Below are positions 26,801-34,297 of a stretch of DNA of 64,000 nt, piece by piece. Source of the DNA: Megalobrama amblycephala (Eukaryota; Chordata; Actinopteri; Cypriniformes; Xenocyprididae). Each line of letters opens with the position of its first letter. Within the stretch, counting starts at the first letter, position 1. Both the position numbers and the translations under genes were made by a program. Below the pieces are notes generated by a model that was given only the letters and a program-made list of their open reading frames with translations, did not search any database and was not told the origin of the DNA. The DNA is taken from assembly GCF_018812025.1 (NCBI RefSeq), contig NC_063065.1, positions 31,840,642 to 31,904,641 of the forward strand. The letters are read 5' to 3'.

Positions 26801-29673
26801 TCCTGGGCTGAGTCTTTTGGGTCATATTTTTGGGTTATTTTTCCAGTGTTTGGGTAGTTTTTGTGTTACCCAGATCCTGGGTCGGACGTAACAACCCAGT
26901 GTTTGGGTAGTTTTTGTGTTACCCAGATCCTGGGTCAGACGTAACAACCCGGCGTTCGGGTAGTGTTTGTGTTACCCAGATCCCGGGTCAGACGTAACAA
27001 CCCAGCGTTCGGGTAGTTTTTGTGTTACCCAGATCCCGGGTCAGACGTAACAACCCGGCGTTCGGGTAGTTTTTGTGTTACCCAGATCCTGGGTCAGACG
27101 TAACAACCCGGCGTTCGGGTAGTTTTTGTGTTACCCAGATCCCTGGGTCAGACGTAACAACCCGGCGTTCGGGTAGTTTTTGTGTTACCCAGATCCTGGG
27201 TCAGACGTAACAACCCGGCGTTTGAGTAGTTTTTGTGTTACCCAGATCCTGGGTCAGACGTAACAACCCGGCGTTCGGGTAGTTTTTGTGTTACCCAGAT
27301 CCTGGGTCAGACGTAACAACCCGGCGTTTGAGTAGTTTTTGTGTTACCCAGATCCCGGGTCAGACGTGACAACCCGGCGTTCGGGTAGTGTTTTTGTTAC
27401 CCAGATCCTGGGTCAGACGTAACAACCCGGCGTTCGGGTAGTTTTTGTGTTACCCAGATCCCGGGTCAGACGTGACAACCCGGCGTTCGGGTAGTGTTTT
27501 GTTACCCAGATCCTGGGTCAGACGTAACAACCCGGCGTTCGGGTAGTTTTTGTGTTACCCAGATCCCGGGTCAGACGTGACAACCCGGCGTTCGGGTAGT
27601 GTTTTTGTTACCCAGATCCCGGGTCAGACGTGACAACCCGGCGTTCGGGTAGTGTTTTTGTTACCCAGATCCTGGGTCAGACGTGACAACCCGGCGTTCG
27701 GGTAGTGTTTTTGTTACCCAGATCCCGGGTCAGACGTAACAACCCGGCGTTCGGGTAGTTTTTGTGTTACCCAGATCCCGGGTCAGACGTGACAACCCGG
27801 CGTTCGGGTAGTGTTTTTGTTACCCAGATCCTGGGTCAGACGTAACAACCCGGCGTTCGGGTAGTGTTTGTGTTACCCAGATCCTGGGTCAGACGTAACA
27901 ACCCGGCGTTCGGGTAGTGTTTGTGTTACCCAGATCCTGGGTCAGACGTAACAACCCGTCGTTCGGGTAGTGTTTGTGTTACCCAGATCCTGGGTCAGAC
28001 GTAACAACCCGGCGTTCGGGTAGTTTTTGTGTTACCCAGATCCTGGGTCAGACGTAACAACCCGGCGTTCGGGTAGTGTTTGTGTTACCCAGATCCCGGG
28101 TCAGACGTAACAACCCGGCGTTCGGGTAGTGTTTGTGTTACCCAGATCCCGGGTCAGACGTAACAACCCAGCGTTTGGGTAGTTTTTGTGTTACCCAGAT
28201 TCTGGGTCAGACGTAACAACCCGGCGTTTGGGTAGTTTTTGTGTTACCCAGATCCCGGGTCAGACGTAACAACCCGCCGTTCGGGTAGTGTTTGTGTTAC
28301 CCAGATCCCGGGTCAGACGTAACAACCCGGCGTTCGGGTAGTGTTTGTGTTACCCAGATCCTGGGTCAGACGTAACAACCCGGCGTTCGGGTAGTGTTTG
28401 TGTTACCCAGATCCTGGGTCAGACGTAACAACCCGGCGTTCGGGTAGTGTTTGTGTTACCCAGATCCTGGGTCAGACGTAACAACCCGTCGTTCGGGTAG
28501 TGTTTGTGTTACCCAGATCCTGGGTCAGACGTAACAACCCGGCGTTCGGGTAGTTTTTGTGTTACCCAGATCCTGGGTCAGACGTAACAACCCGGCGTTC
28601 GGGTAGTGTTTGTGTTACCCAGATCCTGGGTCAGACGTAACAACCCGGCGTTTGGGTAGTGTTTGTGTTACCCAGATCCCGGGTCAGACGTAACAACCCA
28701 GCGTTTGGGTAGTTTTTGTGTTACCCAGATTCTGGGTCAGACGTAACAACCCAGCGTTTGGGTAGTTTTTGTGTTACCCAGATCCCGGGTCAGACGTAAC
28801 AACCCAGCGTTTAGGTAGTGTTTGTGTTACCCAGCTCCTGGGTCAGACGGGTCAACCCAGGGGTTGAGTTATTTATAGCAGGCTTTTTGCGCCCTCTTCA
28901 GGAGAGAGCAGTGTAGCTCCGTCAAATTGGTTCATGTTTTATCTAAAAATTTCGTTATTGTTCTGTATATCGTTTTAATTTATTATCCTAAACGAGCATC
29001 GCAACGGTCTTTTCGTGTGATGGAAATGCCTGATGCCTTGCATTAAATTTTTTTCAAAAATATACAGAATATAAATACTTAGGATGTTAAAATATGTTCT
29101 CAGAATTGTACACTGATCATTTATGGACAGGTTATGGAGTCAGTCAAAGCATTTTTTGGCTACGAGTGAAACACAGGCGGCGGTCTGAAGTTATCAGTTC
29201 CCCCGCTGAACGCGAGTCATCTCCGGCACGAGATCCAGCACCATTACAGTGGAAACAGGACAACAGAGACTGGTCCATTACACTTGAATTACTTCTAAAT
29301 GTTTAATTTTTACTTCTAATATTTGGTTGGACAAACATTTAACCCAACTGCTGTGTTTGTCCATTTTCAACCCAACTTGGGTTGTTTTTAACCCAGCATT
29401 TTTTAAGAGTGTAGGATTCAAAAGAAGCAAACAGATCAAAAATTCAGGACAAGAAAAAAAAAAAAAACTAAAATCAATGTGTGATCTTCCCAGTTGTAAA
29501 TCTCACTGAAGCCTGAGATCTGAAAACACGGTCATGAAACCCAATAAGCAGGTCTGCTCTGAATGAAGTGCTCCACAGTAACGGAGAGCAGAAAGAGGCA
29601 CTTACTTTCCCCTCCAGGAGTGTTTGGTTGTGTAGAAACAGGCCAAGTCTTTGTTGTCTTTGAGGACGTTCAT
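2379..29673 (-). CDS. dnajc13: DnaJ homolog subfamily C member 13 (RME-8), N-terminal third, 19 coding exons, partial
   Basis: DNAJC13/RME-8 is a peripheral endosomal co-chaperone that recruits Hsc70 and works with clathrin, SNX1 and the WASH complex in endosomal sorting. The spliced minus-strand product begins [20 protein letters not shown] and matches the vertebrate family throughout (blocks such as [54 protein letters not shown]). K17, W20 and Y24 of the N-terminal phosphoinositide-binding segment known in this family are present. Coding exons: 29606-29673, 17549-17624, 17114-17263, 16887-16928, 13483-13683, 13195-13401, 13016-13111, 11185-11276, 10936-11102, 8670-8749, 8409-8578, 6578-6677, 6381-6488, 5832-5987, 3162-3218, 2934-3055, 2782-2857, 2596-2691, 2379-2519. 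All introns are GT-AG and all phases agree, giving 735 codons with no stop. The family is about 2,240 residues long, so the central J domain and C-terminus lie beyond the left edge. Confidence 0.97.
2596..2691 (-). CDS. dnajc13: dnajc13 coding exon 18 (residues 657-688)
   Basis: The exon is 96 nt, encoding [20 protein letters not shown] then [12 protein letters not shown]. The acceptor is TTTTAG and the donor is ACA|GTATGG. Confidence 0.95.
2782..2857 (-). CDS. dnajc13: dnajc13 coding exon 17 (residues 631-656)
   Basis: The exon is 76 nt from ATGCAG|A to ATACTG|GTGAGC. It encodes (R)[19 protein letters not shown] then LLKRIL. The flanking introns are only 76 and 90 bp. Confidence 0.96.
2934..3055 (-). 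CDS. dnajc13: dnajc13 coding exon 16 (residues 591-630 plus 2 nt)
   Basis: The exon is 122 nt. It starts [20 protein letters not shown] after TCTGTCAG and ends DQRMLTN plus AG at AACAG|GTCACG. The acceptor lies about 10 nt downstream of a (TG)n run on the transcribed strand. Confidence 0.96.
3066..3103 (-). repeat. (CA)19 / (TG)19 dinucleotide repeat beside a 3' splice site
   Basis: A pure CA run on the plus strand that reads TG on the transcript. It ends about 10 nt upstream of the acceptor of dnajc13 exon 16. Confidence 0.95.
3162..3218 (-). CDS. dnajc13: dnajc13 coding exon 15 (residues 572-590)
   Basis: The exon is 57 nt, encoding [19 protein letters not shown]. The acceptor is CCACAG and the donor is GAG|GTGAGA. 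The minisatellite array at 3281-5600 occupies the intron directly upstream. Confidence 0.96.
3281..5660 (-). repeat. 21-bp minisatellite array 1 with unique head at the right end
   Basis: About 110 units of 21 bp; on the minus strand each unit reads roughly GTCGGAATTGCGAGAAATAA with substitutions at the GAGAAA and AATTGC positions. At the right end the units grade into CTGAGAAAAAAAGTC, an A/T-rich linker, and a head reading CTATGGAAGCTTGTTTTTGC up to 5660 (minus strand). The same head flanks other arrays at 9262, 52813 and 56596. It is intronic in dnajc13. The long frames it contains have no supporting coding signals. Confidence 0.9.
5668..5775 (+). mobile_element. Fragment of Tc1-type MITE arm
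   Basis: GCCTTGGTGAGCAGAAGAGA and the surrounding 100 bp match the arm of the complete element at 22857-23785 (for example around 23720). Confidence 0.65.
5832..5987 (-). CDS. dnajc13: dnajc13 coding exon 14 (residues 520-571)
   Basis: The exon is 156 nt in phase 0. It starts [20 protein letters not shown] after CATCAG and ends [12 protein letters not shown] at CAG|GTCTGC, the third GTCTG-type donor in the gene. Confidence 0.97.
6381..6488 (-). CDS. dnajc13: dnajc13 coding exon 13 (residues 484-519)
   Basis: The exon is 108 nt in phase 0, encoding [20 protein letters not shown] then [16 protein letters not shown]. The acceptor is GTGTAG and the donor is GTG|GTACGT. Confidence 0.96.
6578..6677 (-). 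CDS. dnajc13: dnajc13 coding exon 12 (residues 450-483)
   Basis: The exon is 100 nt from TTGCAG|G to ATGTGT|GTAAGT. It encodes FRREKLG-type sequence read here as [18 protein letters not shown], then [15 protein letters not shown]. The GATA/GACA tract fills the intron between this exon and exon 11. Confidence 0.94.
6792..7862. repeat. GATA/GACA simple-repeat tract (1.07 kb)
   Basis: Long pure GATA runs (about 6917-7000, 7563-7640 and 7810-7860) are separated by degenerate blocks of GACA, GGAT and GAACGATA. On the minus strand every frame reads YLSI/SIYL repeats, an artefact of the tetranucleotide. It lies in the dnajc13 intron between coding exons 11 and 12. Confidence 0.95.
8409..8578 (-). 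CDS. dnajc13: dnajc13 coding exon 11 (residues 394-449 plus 2 nt)
   Basis: The exon is 170 nt. It starts [20 protein letters not shown] after TTTGTAG and ends [13 protein letters not shown] plus AA at CCCGAA|GTACGA. The lysine codon is completed by exon 12. Confidence 0.95.
8670..8749 (-). CDS. dnajc13: dnajc13 coding exon 10 (residues 367-393)
   Basis: The exon is 80 nt from TTCTAG|AT to CAGGAC|GTAAGT. It encodes (N)[19 protein letters not shown] then LHAVTQD, a near-invariant block of the family. Confidence 0.96.
8866..9101 (-). mobile_element. TAGGGCCCTA-family element, minus-oriented fragment
   Basis: It reads as the inverse of the terminal part of the neighbouring plus-oriented copy (AATCCGTTTTATT, CTGGATTCCATTTT, TTTACTGTTAAAATTAAAAC). 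It abuts that copy head-to-head at 9102, with the inner part missing. Confidence 0.7.
9102..10758 (+). mobile_element. TAGGGCCCTA-ended non-autonomous DNA element
   Basis: The left terminus is TAGGGCCCTATGATTTCCGC and the right terminus, inverted, is TAGGGCCCTATGAAATCCG. Paralogues lie at 20193-20878 (inverted), 20895-21782 and 21836-21987. No transposase frame is present. It carries a 130-bp nested insertion at 9261-9390. No clear flanking duplication is visible, so the superfamily is left open (hAT-like termini). Confidence 0.75.
9245..9406 (+). mobile_element. Short copy of the minisatellite family inside the 9102 element, with target-site duplication
   Basis: The insert (9261-9390) reads CTATGGAAGCCTGTTTCCGC, an A-rich linker, then AATTGCAACTTTTTATCTC and a few degenerate 20-bp units. 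It is flanked by TAAATTAAATCGCGAT (9245-9260) and TAAATTAAATCACGAT (9391-9406), 15/16 identical. The uninterrupted paralogue near 21025-21050 carries this 16-mer once, followed directly by the sequence that here lies after 9406. Confidence 0.85.
10936..11102 (-). CDS. dnajc13: dnajc13 coding exon 9 (residues 311-366 plus 1 nt)
   Basis: The exon is 167 nt from CTGCAG|G to CCGCCAA|GTACGG. It encodes [20 protein letters not shown] through [20 protein letters not shown]. The intron to exon 8 is only 82 bp. Confidence 0.95.
11185..11276 (-). CDS. dnajc13: dnajc13 coding exon 8 (residues 281-310 plus 2 nt)
   Basis: The exon is 92 nt, starting [18 protein letters not shown] after GTGCAG and ending KYCSTD plus AG at GACAG|GTGCGC. 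It ends in phase 2, and the arginine codon is completed by the next exon. Confidence 0.95.
11365..12798. mobile_element. 1.4-kb TTAA-bounded fold-back element
   Basis: It opens TTAACCCTTATAGGG and closes CACACAAGGGTTAA. Arms of about 600 bp are inverted copies of one another: AGGTGGCTCCAGAGCTCCAC on the left appears reversed near 12295, and CTTTCATTCATGGGGATAAC appears reversed near 12415. The centre is near 12110. A (TA)n run of about 72 bp (12624-12695) sits in the right arm. It is intronic in dnajc13 and has no coding capacity. Confidence 0.85.
13016..13111 (-). CDS. dnajc13: dnajc13 coding exon 7 (residues 249-280)
   Basis: The exon is 96 nt, encoding [20 protein letters not shown] then [12 protein letters not shown]. 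The acceptor is GTCTCAG and the donor is GAG|GTCTGT, a second GTCTG-type donor in this gene. The next intron holds the 1.4-kb fold-back. Confidence 0.95.
13195..13401 (-). CDS. dnajc13: dnajc13 coding exon 6 (residues 180-248)
   Basis: The exon is 207 nt in phase 0. It starts [15 protein letters not shown] after CTGCAG and ends [11 protein letters not shown] at GCG|GTAAGA. A short 81-bp intron separates it from exon 5. Confidence 0.96.
13483..13683 (-). CDS. dnajc13: dnajc13 coding exon 5 (residues 113-179)
   Basis: The exon is 201 nt in phase 0. It starts [15 protein letters not shown] after CCTCAG and ends [13 protein letters not shown] at CTG|GTCTGTG. The donor is weak: C follows GT instead of the usual purine. 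Frame, homology and the neighbouring exon all support this boundary. Confidence 0.93.
13814..16500 (+). repeat. 19/21-bp minisatellite array 2, interrupted by a MITE
   Basis: Units alternate between 19 bp (ATAAAGTCACAATTGCGAT) and 21 bp (with GAGTT or GAGAT spacers). A block of about 250 bp rich in 21-bp units recurs near 15141, 15562 and 16126, giving a higher-order repeat. No CTATGGAAGCC head is visible at either end. It lies in the dnajc13 intron between coding exons 4 and 5. Confidence 0.93.
13845..14082. mobile_element. 238-bp MITE with CCCCGGTTTCACAGACA termini
   Basis: The left terminus CCCCGGTTTCACAGACAGGG and the inverted right terminus CCCCGGTTTCACAGACAAGG match except for one base. 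Minisatellite units occur on both sides, so it inserted into an existing array. Confidence 0.85.
16887..16928 (-). CDS. dnajc13: dnajc13 coding exon 4 (residues 99-112)
   Basis: A 42-nt micro-exon encoding [14 protein letters not shown]. It lies between the acceptor CCACAG and the donor AGA|GTGAGT, in phase 0, and is identical in layout to the mammalian gene. Confidence 0.95.
17114..17263 (-). CDS. dnajc13: dnajc13 coding exon 3 (residues 49-98)
   Basis: The exon is 150 nt in phase 0, from TCCAG|TGG to GCGCTG|GTGAGA. It starts [20 protein letters not shown] and ends [10 protein letters not shown]. This is one of the most conserved blocks of the N-terminal PH-like region. Confidence 0.96.
17549..17624 (-). 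CDS. dnajc13: dnajc13 coding exon 2 (residues 23-48)
   Basis: The acceptor CTTCAG precedes G TAC AAG, which completes K23. The exon encodes [20 protein letters not shown] and then EVTNQ, and ends CAG|GTACTG. It contains Y24 and R26 of the lipid-binding segment. Confidence 0.95.
18541..18665 (+). mobile_element. hAT-like MITE end fragment
   Basis: AGAGATGCACCGATATATAT followed by CGGCC...TCGGTATCGGCTGAT is a familiar end of fish hAT-type repeats. The partner terminus was not found. Confidence 0.5.
18666..20074. other. dnajc13 intron, nothing recognised
   Basis: A+T-rich single-copy-looking DNA. Short open frames occur (19418-19627 and 19725-19991, plus strand) without splice sites, homology or coding bias that I can support. 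Confidence 0.5.
20075..21987. mobile_element. 1.9-kb head-to-head palindrome of TAGGGCCCTA elements
   Basis: A minus-oriented copy (20193-20878) and a plus-oriented copy (20895-21782) face each other across a 16-bp spacer (TAGGGCCCTA on both sides). Outside them, 20075-20192 and 21790-21930 are also inverted to each other (AATTTATTAAAAGTTTAACA against its complement). A further 3' end closes at 21987 with CGGATTTCATAGGGCCCTA. CTAGTTG left of 20895 and TAGTTGG right of 21987 may be remnants of a target duplication. Confidence 0.75.
22857..23785. mobile_element. Tc1/mariner-type MITE with long inverted arms, in a (TA)n site
   Basis: The termini are inverted copies: CAGTCCAAAAGTTTGGAACC at the left and its complement at the right, followed by CACTAAGATTTTTAATG. 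The arms are roughly 430 bp. The flanks are (TA)n runs at 22825-22851 and 23786-23838, as expected for TA target preference. No transposase frame. Confidence 0.85.
23960..24860 (-). pseudogene. Dead Tc1-like transposase (DD34E)
   Basis: Minus-strand fragments in more than one frame show Tc1 hallmarks in the right order: WSDETKK near 24384 (first catalytic D), HQDNDPK near 24119-24142 (second D) and [10 protein letters not shown] near 24039-24070, where functional copies read SQSPDLNPIEN. Stops interrupt it (for example within the segment after the second D), and the third acidic residue is lost. A real element would encode about 340 residues. Its inverted termini were not identified. Confidence 0.75.
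24995..25130 (+). repeat. Interspersed repeat (TTTGTATAGCGCTTTTCACA)
   Basis: The phrase TTTGTATAGCGCTTTTCACA followed by ATACAT...TCAAAGCAGCTTTACAG is a widespread fish interspersed sequence. Its boundaries and class cannot be fixed from this window. Confidence 0.5.
26010..26095 (+). mobile_element. MITE arm fragment
   Basis: TACAGGTTTGGAAAGACATG...GAGTAAATGATAACAGAATTATCATTTT matches the arm of the common fish MITE whose terminus is also seen near 55694-55749. The terminus here is degenerate (CCCTTAA). Confidence 0.55.
26108..26180 (+). mobile_element. hAT-like element end fragment
   Basis: TAGAGCAGCACGATTAACCG followed by AAAAGATCGCAATCTC resembles the left end of a known fish hAT-type repeat. 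The partner end was not found. Confidence 0.4.
26726..29413. mobile_element. Element with inverted GTTGGGTTAAATGTTTG ends containing a minisatellite
   Basis: The left end GGTTGGGTTAAATGTTTGCC (26726) is inverted at 29325-29352 (GGTTGGACAAACATTTAACC and onward). The right end runs on through AACCCAACTTGGGTTG to AAGAGTGTAG. A solo copy of the right end without array occurs at 44975-45045. The 53-bp array lies between the two ends. Confidence 0.6.
26844..28862 (+). repeat. 53-bp G+C-rich minisatellite, about 38 copies
   Basis: The period was measured from CAGTGTTTGGGTAG at 26844 and 26897 (53 bp). Each unit contains two small inverted repeats, ACCCG-GCGTT-CGGGT and ACCCAG-ATC-CTGGGT, plus GTTAC...GTAAC around the second. 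Copies differ at a few recurring positions (GGCGTT/AGCGTT, GATCCT/GATCCC, AGTTTTT/AGTGTTT). It lies in the 12-kb intron between coding exons 1 and 2. Confidence 0.95.
29606..29673 (-). CDS. dnajc13: dnajc13 coding exon 1 (residues 1-22 plus 2 nt)
   Basis: The exon spans 29606-29686, with the ATG at 29671-29673 after a 13-nt leader. It encodes [10 protein letters not shown]...HSWRGK and ends at GGGAAA|GTAAG in phase 2. The ATG matches the family start and is preceded by a good acceptor (TTTTCATAG). A 12-kb intron separates it from the next exon. Confidence 0.95.
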
Positions 29674-29897
29674 CTTCAGGCAGGGCCTATGAAAAGAGAA
29701 GAAGAGGGTCACCGTCTGTAACTCAAACACAACATCCATCTGATTTACTTCCTGCTCAGAGATGACAAAAGCATGGTATATGATCACGTAAATAAGCTGC
29801 CATGGGCAAATCTGGAAACATTTAGCAGTTTCTAGTAGTATGACTGTCAAATGGCAGACTTCTGCACTCAACAAATCAGTTTTGAAGCCAGTAATTA

Positions 29898-29966
29898 GTT
29901 AAAGTTCACCCAAAAATGAAAATTCTGGCATCATCATCATCTATTCACCCTCAGGTCATTCCAAAC
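29898..29966 (+). mobile_element. MITE terminal fragment
   Basis: AGTTCACCCAAAAATGAAAA followed by TTCTGGCATCATCATC and CACCCTCAGGTCATTCCAAA is the standard left terminus of the same MITE group as 25990-26095 and 55468-55749. Confidence 0.6.
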
Positions 29967-30651
29967 CCTAAAATATTGACCAGCACACTTCACATGGGAC
30001 ACACAGATTCCACACCTCACAGCCAAACTAGTGTTTGCTTCTGAGCCAGGCCAGAGTTTCACAGACTGAAGCCATGACTGAGGCATTATGGGTAATTCTG
30101 ACACAAATGAAAAAAAAAATACAGATGCACAATGAACTTTTAACGAGTTTCGATGATGGAAATTACTTTGCGTCAACCATAAAAGTAGGTCATGAGTTTC
30201 ACTCTGGAATTAAATATAACACAGAGAACATTTATATTGTATTTAGAGAAAAACATACATGCAAACTTGGGTAGAAGAGAGATGAGGAAGACAGAAAAGC
30301 AAGGGTCAGATGTACCTAGAGAGCCACAGTGCAAACAAACAAGACAGGGAAAGTAGGAAAAGGAGAGGAGGGCGTAAAGAGGTGTTGATCTGTGAACCGT
30401 GTTGAACAGGAGGGCATGAATGTCTCTGTCAGCATTCTGCAACACAGCTGACTGCATCCTTCCTTCCTTCCCCTCCACAATCCAGCACTAAAAGGCCATT
30501 ACAGGAGCTCAGAAGTGTACTGACTTACAATATATGTGAGCTAATCATTCATCACAGAGCATGTTAACCACATCTCCCGCTGAAGACTAACTGGGGCTTT
30601 TCGCTTAAATCTGAGAGCTTTCTGGCCTCCGGTAGTAATGTTATCACCACT

Positions 30652-32020
30652 TTCAAGGCCCAGAAAGGTAGTTAAGACATCGTTAAAATAGTCCATGTGA
30701 CTACAGTGGTTCAACCTTAATGTTATGAAGCGACGAGAATACTTTTTGGGTGCAAAAACGAAACAATAACAAATTTATTTAACAATATCTTCTCTTTCTC
30801 GTCATTCACCTATGCTGTTGACTAGGGCTGGGTATTGACAATTTTCACAATTCGATTCGATTACGATTTCAATTCAATATCGATTATTTTGGATGTATTA
30901 TTTCAGTTACAGTACACGGCAAATTTTCTAGAGGAAAAAAAATCTCTCAACTAATGCTGTAAACTACACATGGGAGTCAGTTGGTACTACTATATATGTA
31001 TATATTTATATACAAACATTTAAATTACACTCAATGATGTTTTTATTATAAATAAAGTTTAGAATTACATAAATCATTTCTACTCCAATTCGTTTGTTTG
31101 AAATATGATTTATTCAAACATGCATTAAATATTGAAGAACATTAAAAATTATAATGAATATGTAACGGTGCATAGCTATATTTATCAGAATGTTGCTTTC
31201 TAGTGTACACTTTTCTAGCTGACTAATGAGTTTATGGTCACTGAATATGTTTTTCTGAGGTAAATGTGATGTTACGTGACATTGAAGCTGTTTTACTGAC
31301 GTCTTTCCGAGGTTGAAACACTGATTGAGCGATTACACGAGACATGATACGGATTTCAGTAAGTTGTACTGTATATTTTAACATACCTTCAGATGTTCAT
31401 GCATGTTTATTTCGCTGTAACTGGTATTAAAGCGGAGGAGAGGATGATCACATGCTTCTCTTTAACTGAGGCGCTAAAGCGATCTGTCACGCCACATTAA
31501 ACAGCGCCAAAACGCTATTTATTTTTTTGAATCTAATAATAAGATGGACGTCATTTGAAATCTGAGACTTTGCTTCATATCAAAAGTAACAAAGCACAAA
31601 GATTATTGCGATTTATTGGATCGGAGGCGCTACATATTCTGTTCATTCATCAACTGAAAACAGACTAGACTAATCGATTCTTAGGATTTAAGTAAAACAA
31701 TATTGGTTCGTAAAAATGAGAATCGATTAAAATCGAGAAATCAATATTTTTTTTACCCAGCCCTACTGTTGACGTTGTAAACAGCGCAGCAAGAGAAGAA
31801 AGTCATTTTTGTTTTGTTTTTGTGCACAAAAAGTATTCTTGTTGCTTCATAACATTAAGGTTGAATCACTGAAGTCACATGATGTCTTTACCTTTCTGGG
31901 CCTTGAAAAGTGCAATGATATTGCTGCCTATGTGTGGTTCAAAAACCTTCGGTTTTATCAAAAATATCTTAATTTGTGTTCTGAAAATGAATGAAGGTCT
32001 TAGGTGAACTAACCCTTTAA
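30652..32020 (+). mobile_element. TTAA long-inverted-repeat MITE, interrupted by a hAT element
   Basis: Left part 30652-30822 (GTGACTACAGTGGTTCAACC, ATGTTATGAAGCGACGAGAA) and right part 31774-32020 (AGTATTCTTGTTGCTTCATA, terminus GTGAACTAACCCTTTAA) belong to the same family as 51238-52285. The middle is split by the element at 30823-31765. Confidence 0.75.
30823..31765. mobile_element. hAT-type non-autonomous element with 8-bp duplication
   Basis: Perfect 12-bp terminal inverted repeats TAGGGCTGGGTA / TACCCAGCCCTA. The 8-bp duplication CTGTTGAC sits at 30815-30822 and 31766-31773, the size diagnostic of hAT. The interior has subterminal ATTCGATTCGATT / AATCGATTAAAATCG motifs and no transposase. 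Confidence 0.88.
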
Positions 32021-33179
32021 AGCTGTTAACCCAGGGTCAAATTTAAACTTGGATTAATGTAATCCTGGGTTATCTTGTTCCATTGTCTTCATACCGTTAT
32101 TCCTAAATTAATTAGGCTACTGTGTAGTCAGATTTTGAGATTTTACACTGTACATTGGTAAACTTTGAGCTAAGGTTTTTAATTAGCATATTTGGTCAAT
32201 AAAACAGTTTGGAGAAGTATCACCATATAAATGCACTCTAGTTGTCTTAAAATTGTAAAAATAAAATTTTTCACCATTTTTCAACCCTGATCTAGAGATA
32301 TAAATGCTACAGTAACATCTTTCCAAAATGACTAAAGTATAAATGTGTAAATCAATTAACAAGAGAAACTGATTTTGAGAAATAGCTTCTTGTTATAAAT
32401 GCAAGAAAGTAAATTGTAATCCATTAAAAGGAAGTGCTGGAGGAAGATGCAGTAATCTCAGTCTATGCAACAGGACAAACGGCCAAAGCCAAACTAGCAT
32501 GGCAACTAAAATTAATGTAATTAACGATAAACCCAGCGATCTGATATTCTGGATTAAAATACTACTAGGCCATCTGTGGCAGAAAGTGACCAAATCTGCC
32601 CTACATCTCTCACTGAATGTGTAATCCTGCTAGTGTACTGTACGTCTAATGGAATTACAGCACTCGGATACGATGCATTAATAGCTTAAGTACATTAAAA
32701 AAACCCAGTGGCAATTCCTGGATGAGGTCACATGATCAATCTCAACAGCTCTTAGCATGAATCAATACAAGCAGTTTACAGACCGCACAGAAACACACAC
32801 AATCTTTAAGAGTCGCCCTTCATTCTGCACAGAAGCATTACAGAAACCCATCTCTATTCACACTGTCACCTCTATGTAGTGTCTGTCCTGTACGGTGGAG
32901 AGATTCTGCCAAACTGTGGAAACTGATACTTTTTCCACATAATATAAAGTGTTTTTAAAGGGTTTTTATGAATGCAAAGCTCAGCAGACACTGAAAGCAA
33001 TAAAGGTTCTGATGAATCTGTGGCTCTGTATCTGCAGACTTTCAATAAAACAATGACAGTCATGATTGTGTTACATGACATTTACACTAACATTACATAA
33101 CTGCTCACAACGAGCTCGAGGGCATTTTGCCTGTCAGTTAATAGACAATCCTACAAAGACTCACACACACTAGTATATG
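32021..33179. other. dnajc13 first intron, nothing recognised
   Basis: A+T-rich intronic DNA without a supported gene, RNA or element boundary. Confidence 0.5.
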
Positions 33180-33355
33180 TGGTTTACGGGACTCGTAATG
33201 GTTTTTATACTGTACAAAACTACCCACCACAGAAAACTTTCTGCATTTTTTTAATTTCAGAACACTGTTTAATATTTTTTAAGCCATCTGGTTTAATGAA
33301 GTGTCCTCATAAACCATGTTTGTTTACATTGTAATACTCATGTCATTATACACAT

Positions 33356-34297
33356 CAGTGCTTCCCACACATAGACTATATACCGCCCAGGTATATTAAC
33401 GGCCGCCCAAGTATATTTGGAGACACATTTTTGCTTTTATTATTTTTATCCTCTTATACTTTTATATCCGCCCAAGATAATGAAACCATCCGCGATCGAT
33501 TAACTAGTCATTTCGTACCTGCTTGTTACGTGTGCGTCAGAACTGTTTACTTCCGCTAACATTCCCAAGGGGGCGCCGTTGTGCGTTCTACAGGCTCGCG
33601 CAACAGCGCTTCAGACTACTTCAAAGTTATTCTCAATCAATGAAAAGCGCAGATTTATGCCAAGTGATTGCTAATGAACTCAAGTTGATGAATTATTACA
33701 ATGTCTACTTTACAGCCTTTATATAAAATGTTTTATACGGTTGTAAGAATCTGAAGGATCAGCCTGCAATAGTACAGCCATTTCAAAATAAGACTCCCGG
33801 TGCATTTTGGACTTGTTTATAATTAAAAGTCACACGCTAAGCTTTTCCTTTTACTTTTGGGCATTATTGGTATTTTGGTTACACAATAAATTGTGTTCAA
33901 TTTGATTTCCATTTAATTCATAGTAAATTATTGAAGTCTCCCCCACAGGAAGAAAAGACTGAACATTATTTGACACACATATTATTCATTATATAAATTA
34001 ATATTAAAATCTGTGTCTCATTCACTTAGAGAGAGACTATATGACAGCAAGGAGAACATAGGAAAAGGAGAACCATTTAAATGCTGTAATGTTACATAAT
34101 TTACAATGCATAATATTAGTATGTAATTAAATGTAATAGTATGCTATGCAATTAAAATTAATTTCAATAAATAAAAATACTGTTAAAAATCACACATTAT
34201 TTGTTTGTCACTTGCAGTAGACCATTTTTGTGCAGTGGGTAATAGTTTTTCACCCGGCTACCACCGCAAGTATATTTCAAACCTGTGGGAAGCACTG
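33356..34297. mobile_element. hAT-like element with CAGTGCTTCCCACA termini
   Basis: The 14-bp termini CAGTGCTTCCCACA / TGTGGGAAGCACTG are perfect inverted repeats. Adjacent bases CACAT are duplicated on both sides (33351-33355 and 34298-34302). It interrupts an older interspersed repeat whose pieces flank it (ATAAACCATGTTTGTTTACA on the left, TTTGTGTCCTCATAAACCA on the right). The open frame 33523-33726 inside it is not recognisable. Confidence 0.75.

Noticed and set aside
26844..28862. CRISPR-like array
   Set aside because: Units are contiguous with no unique spacers, and the sequence is a vertebrate nuclear intron.
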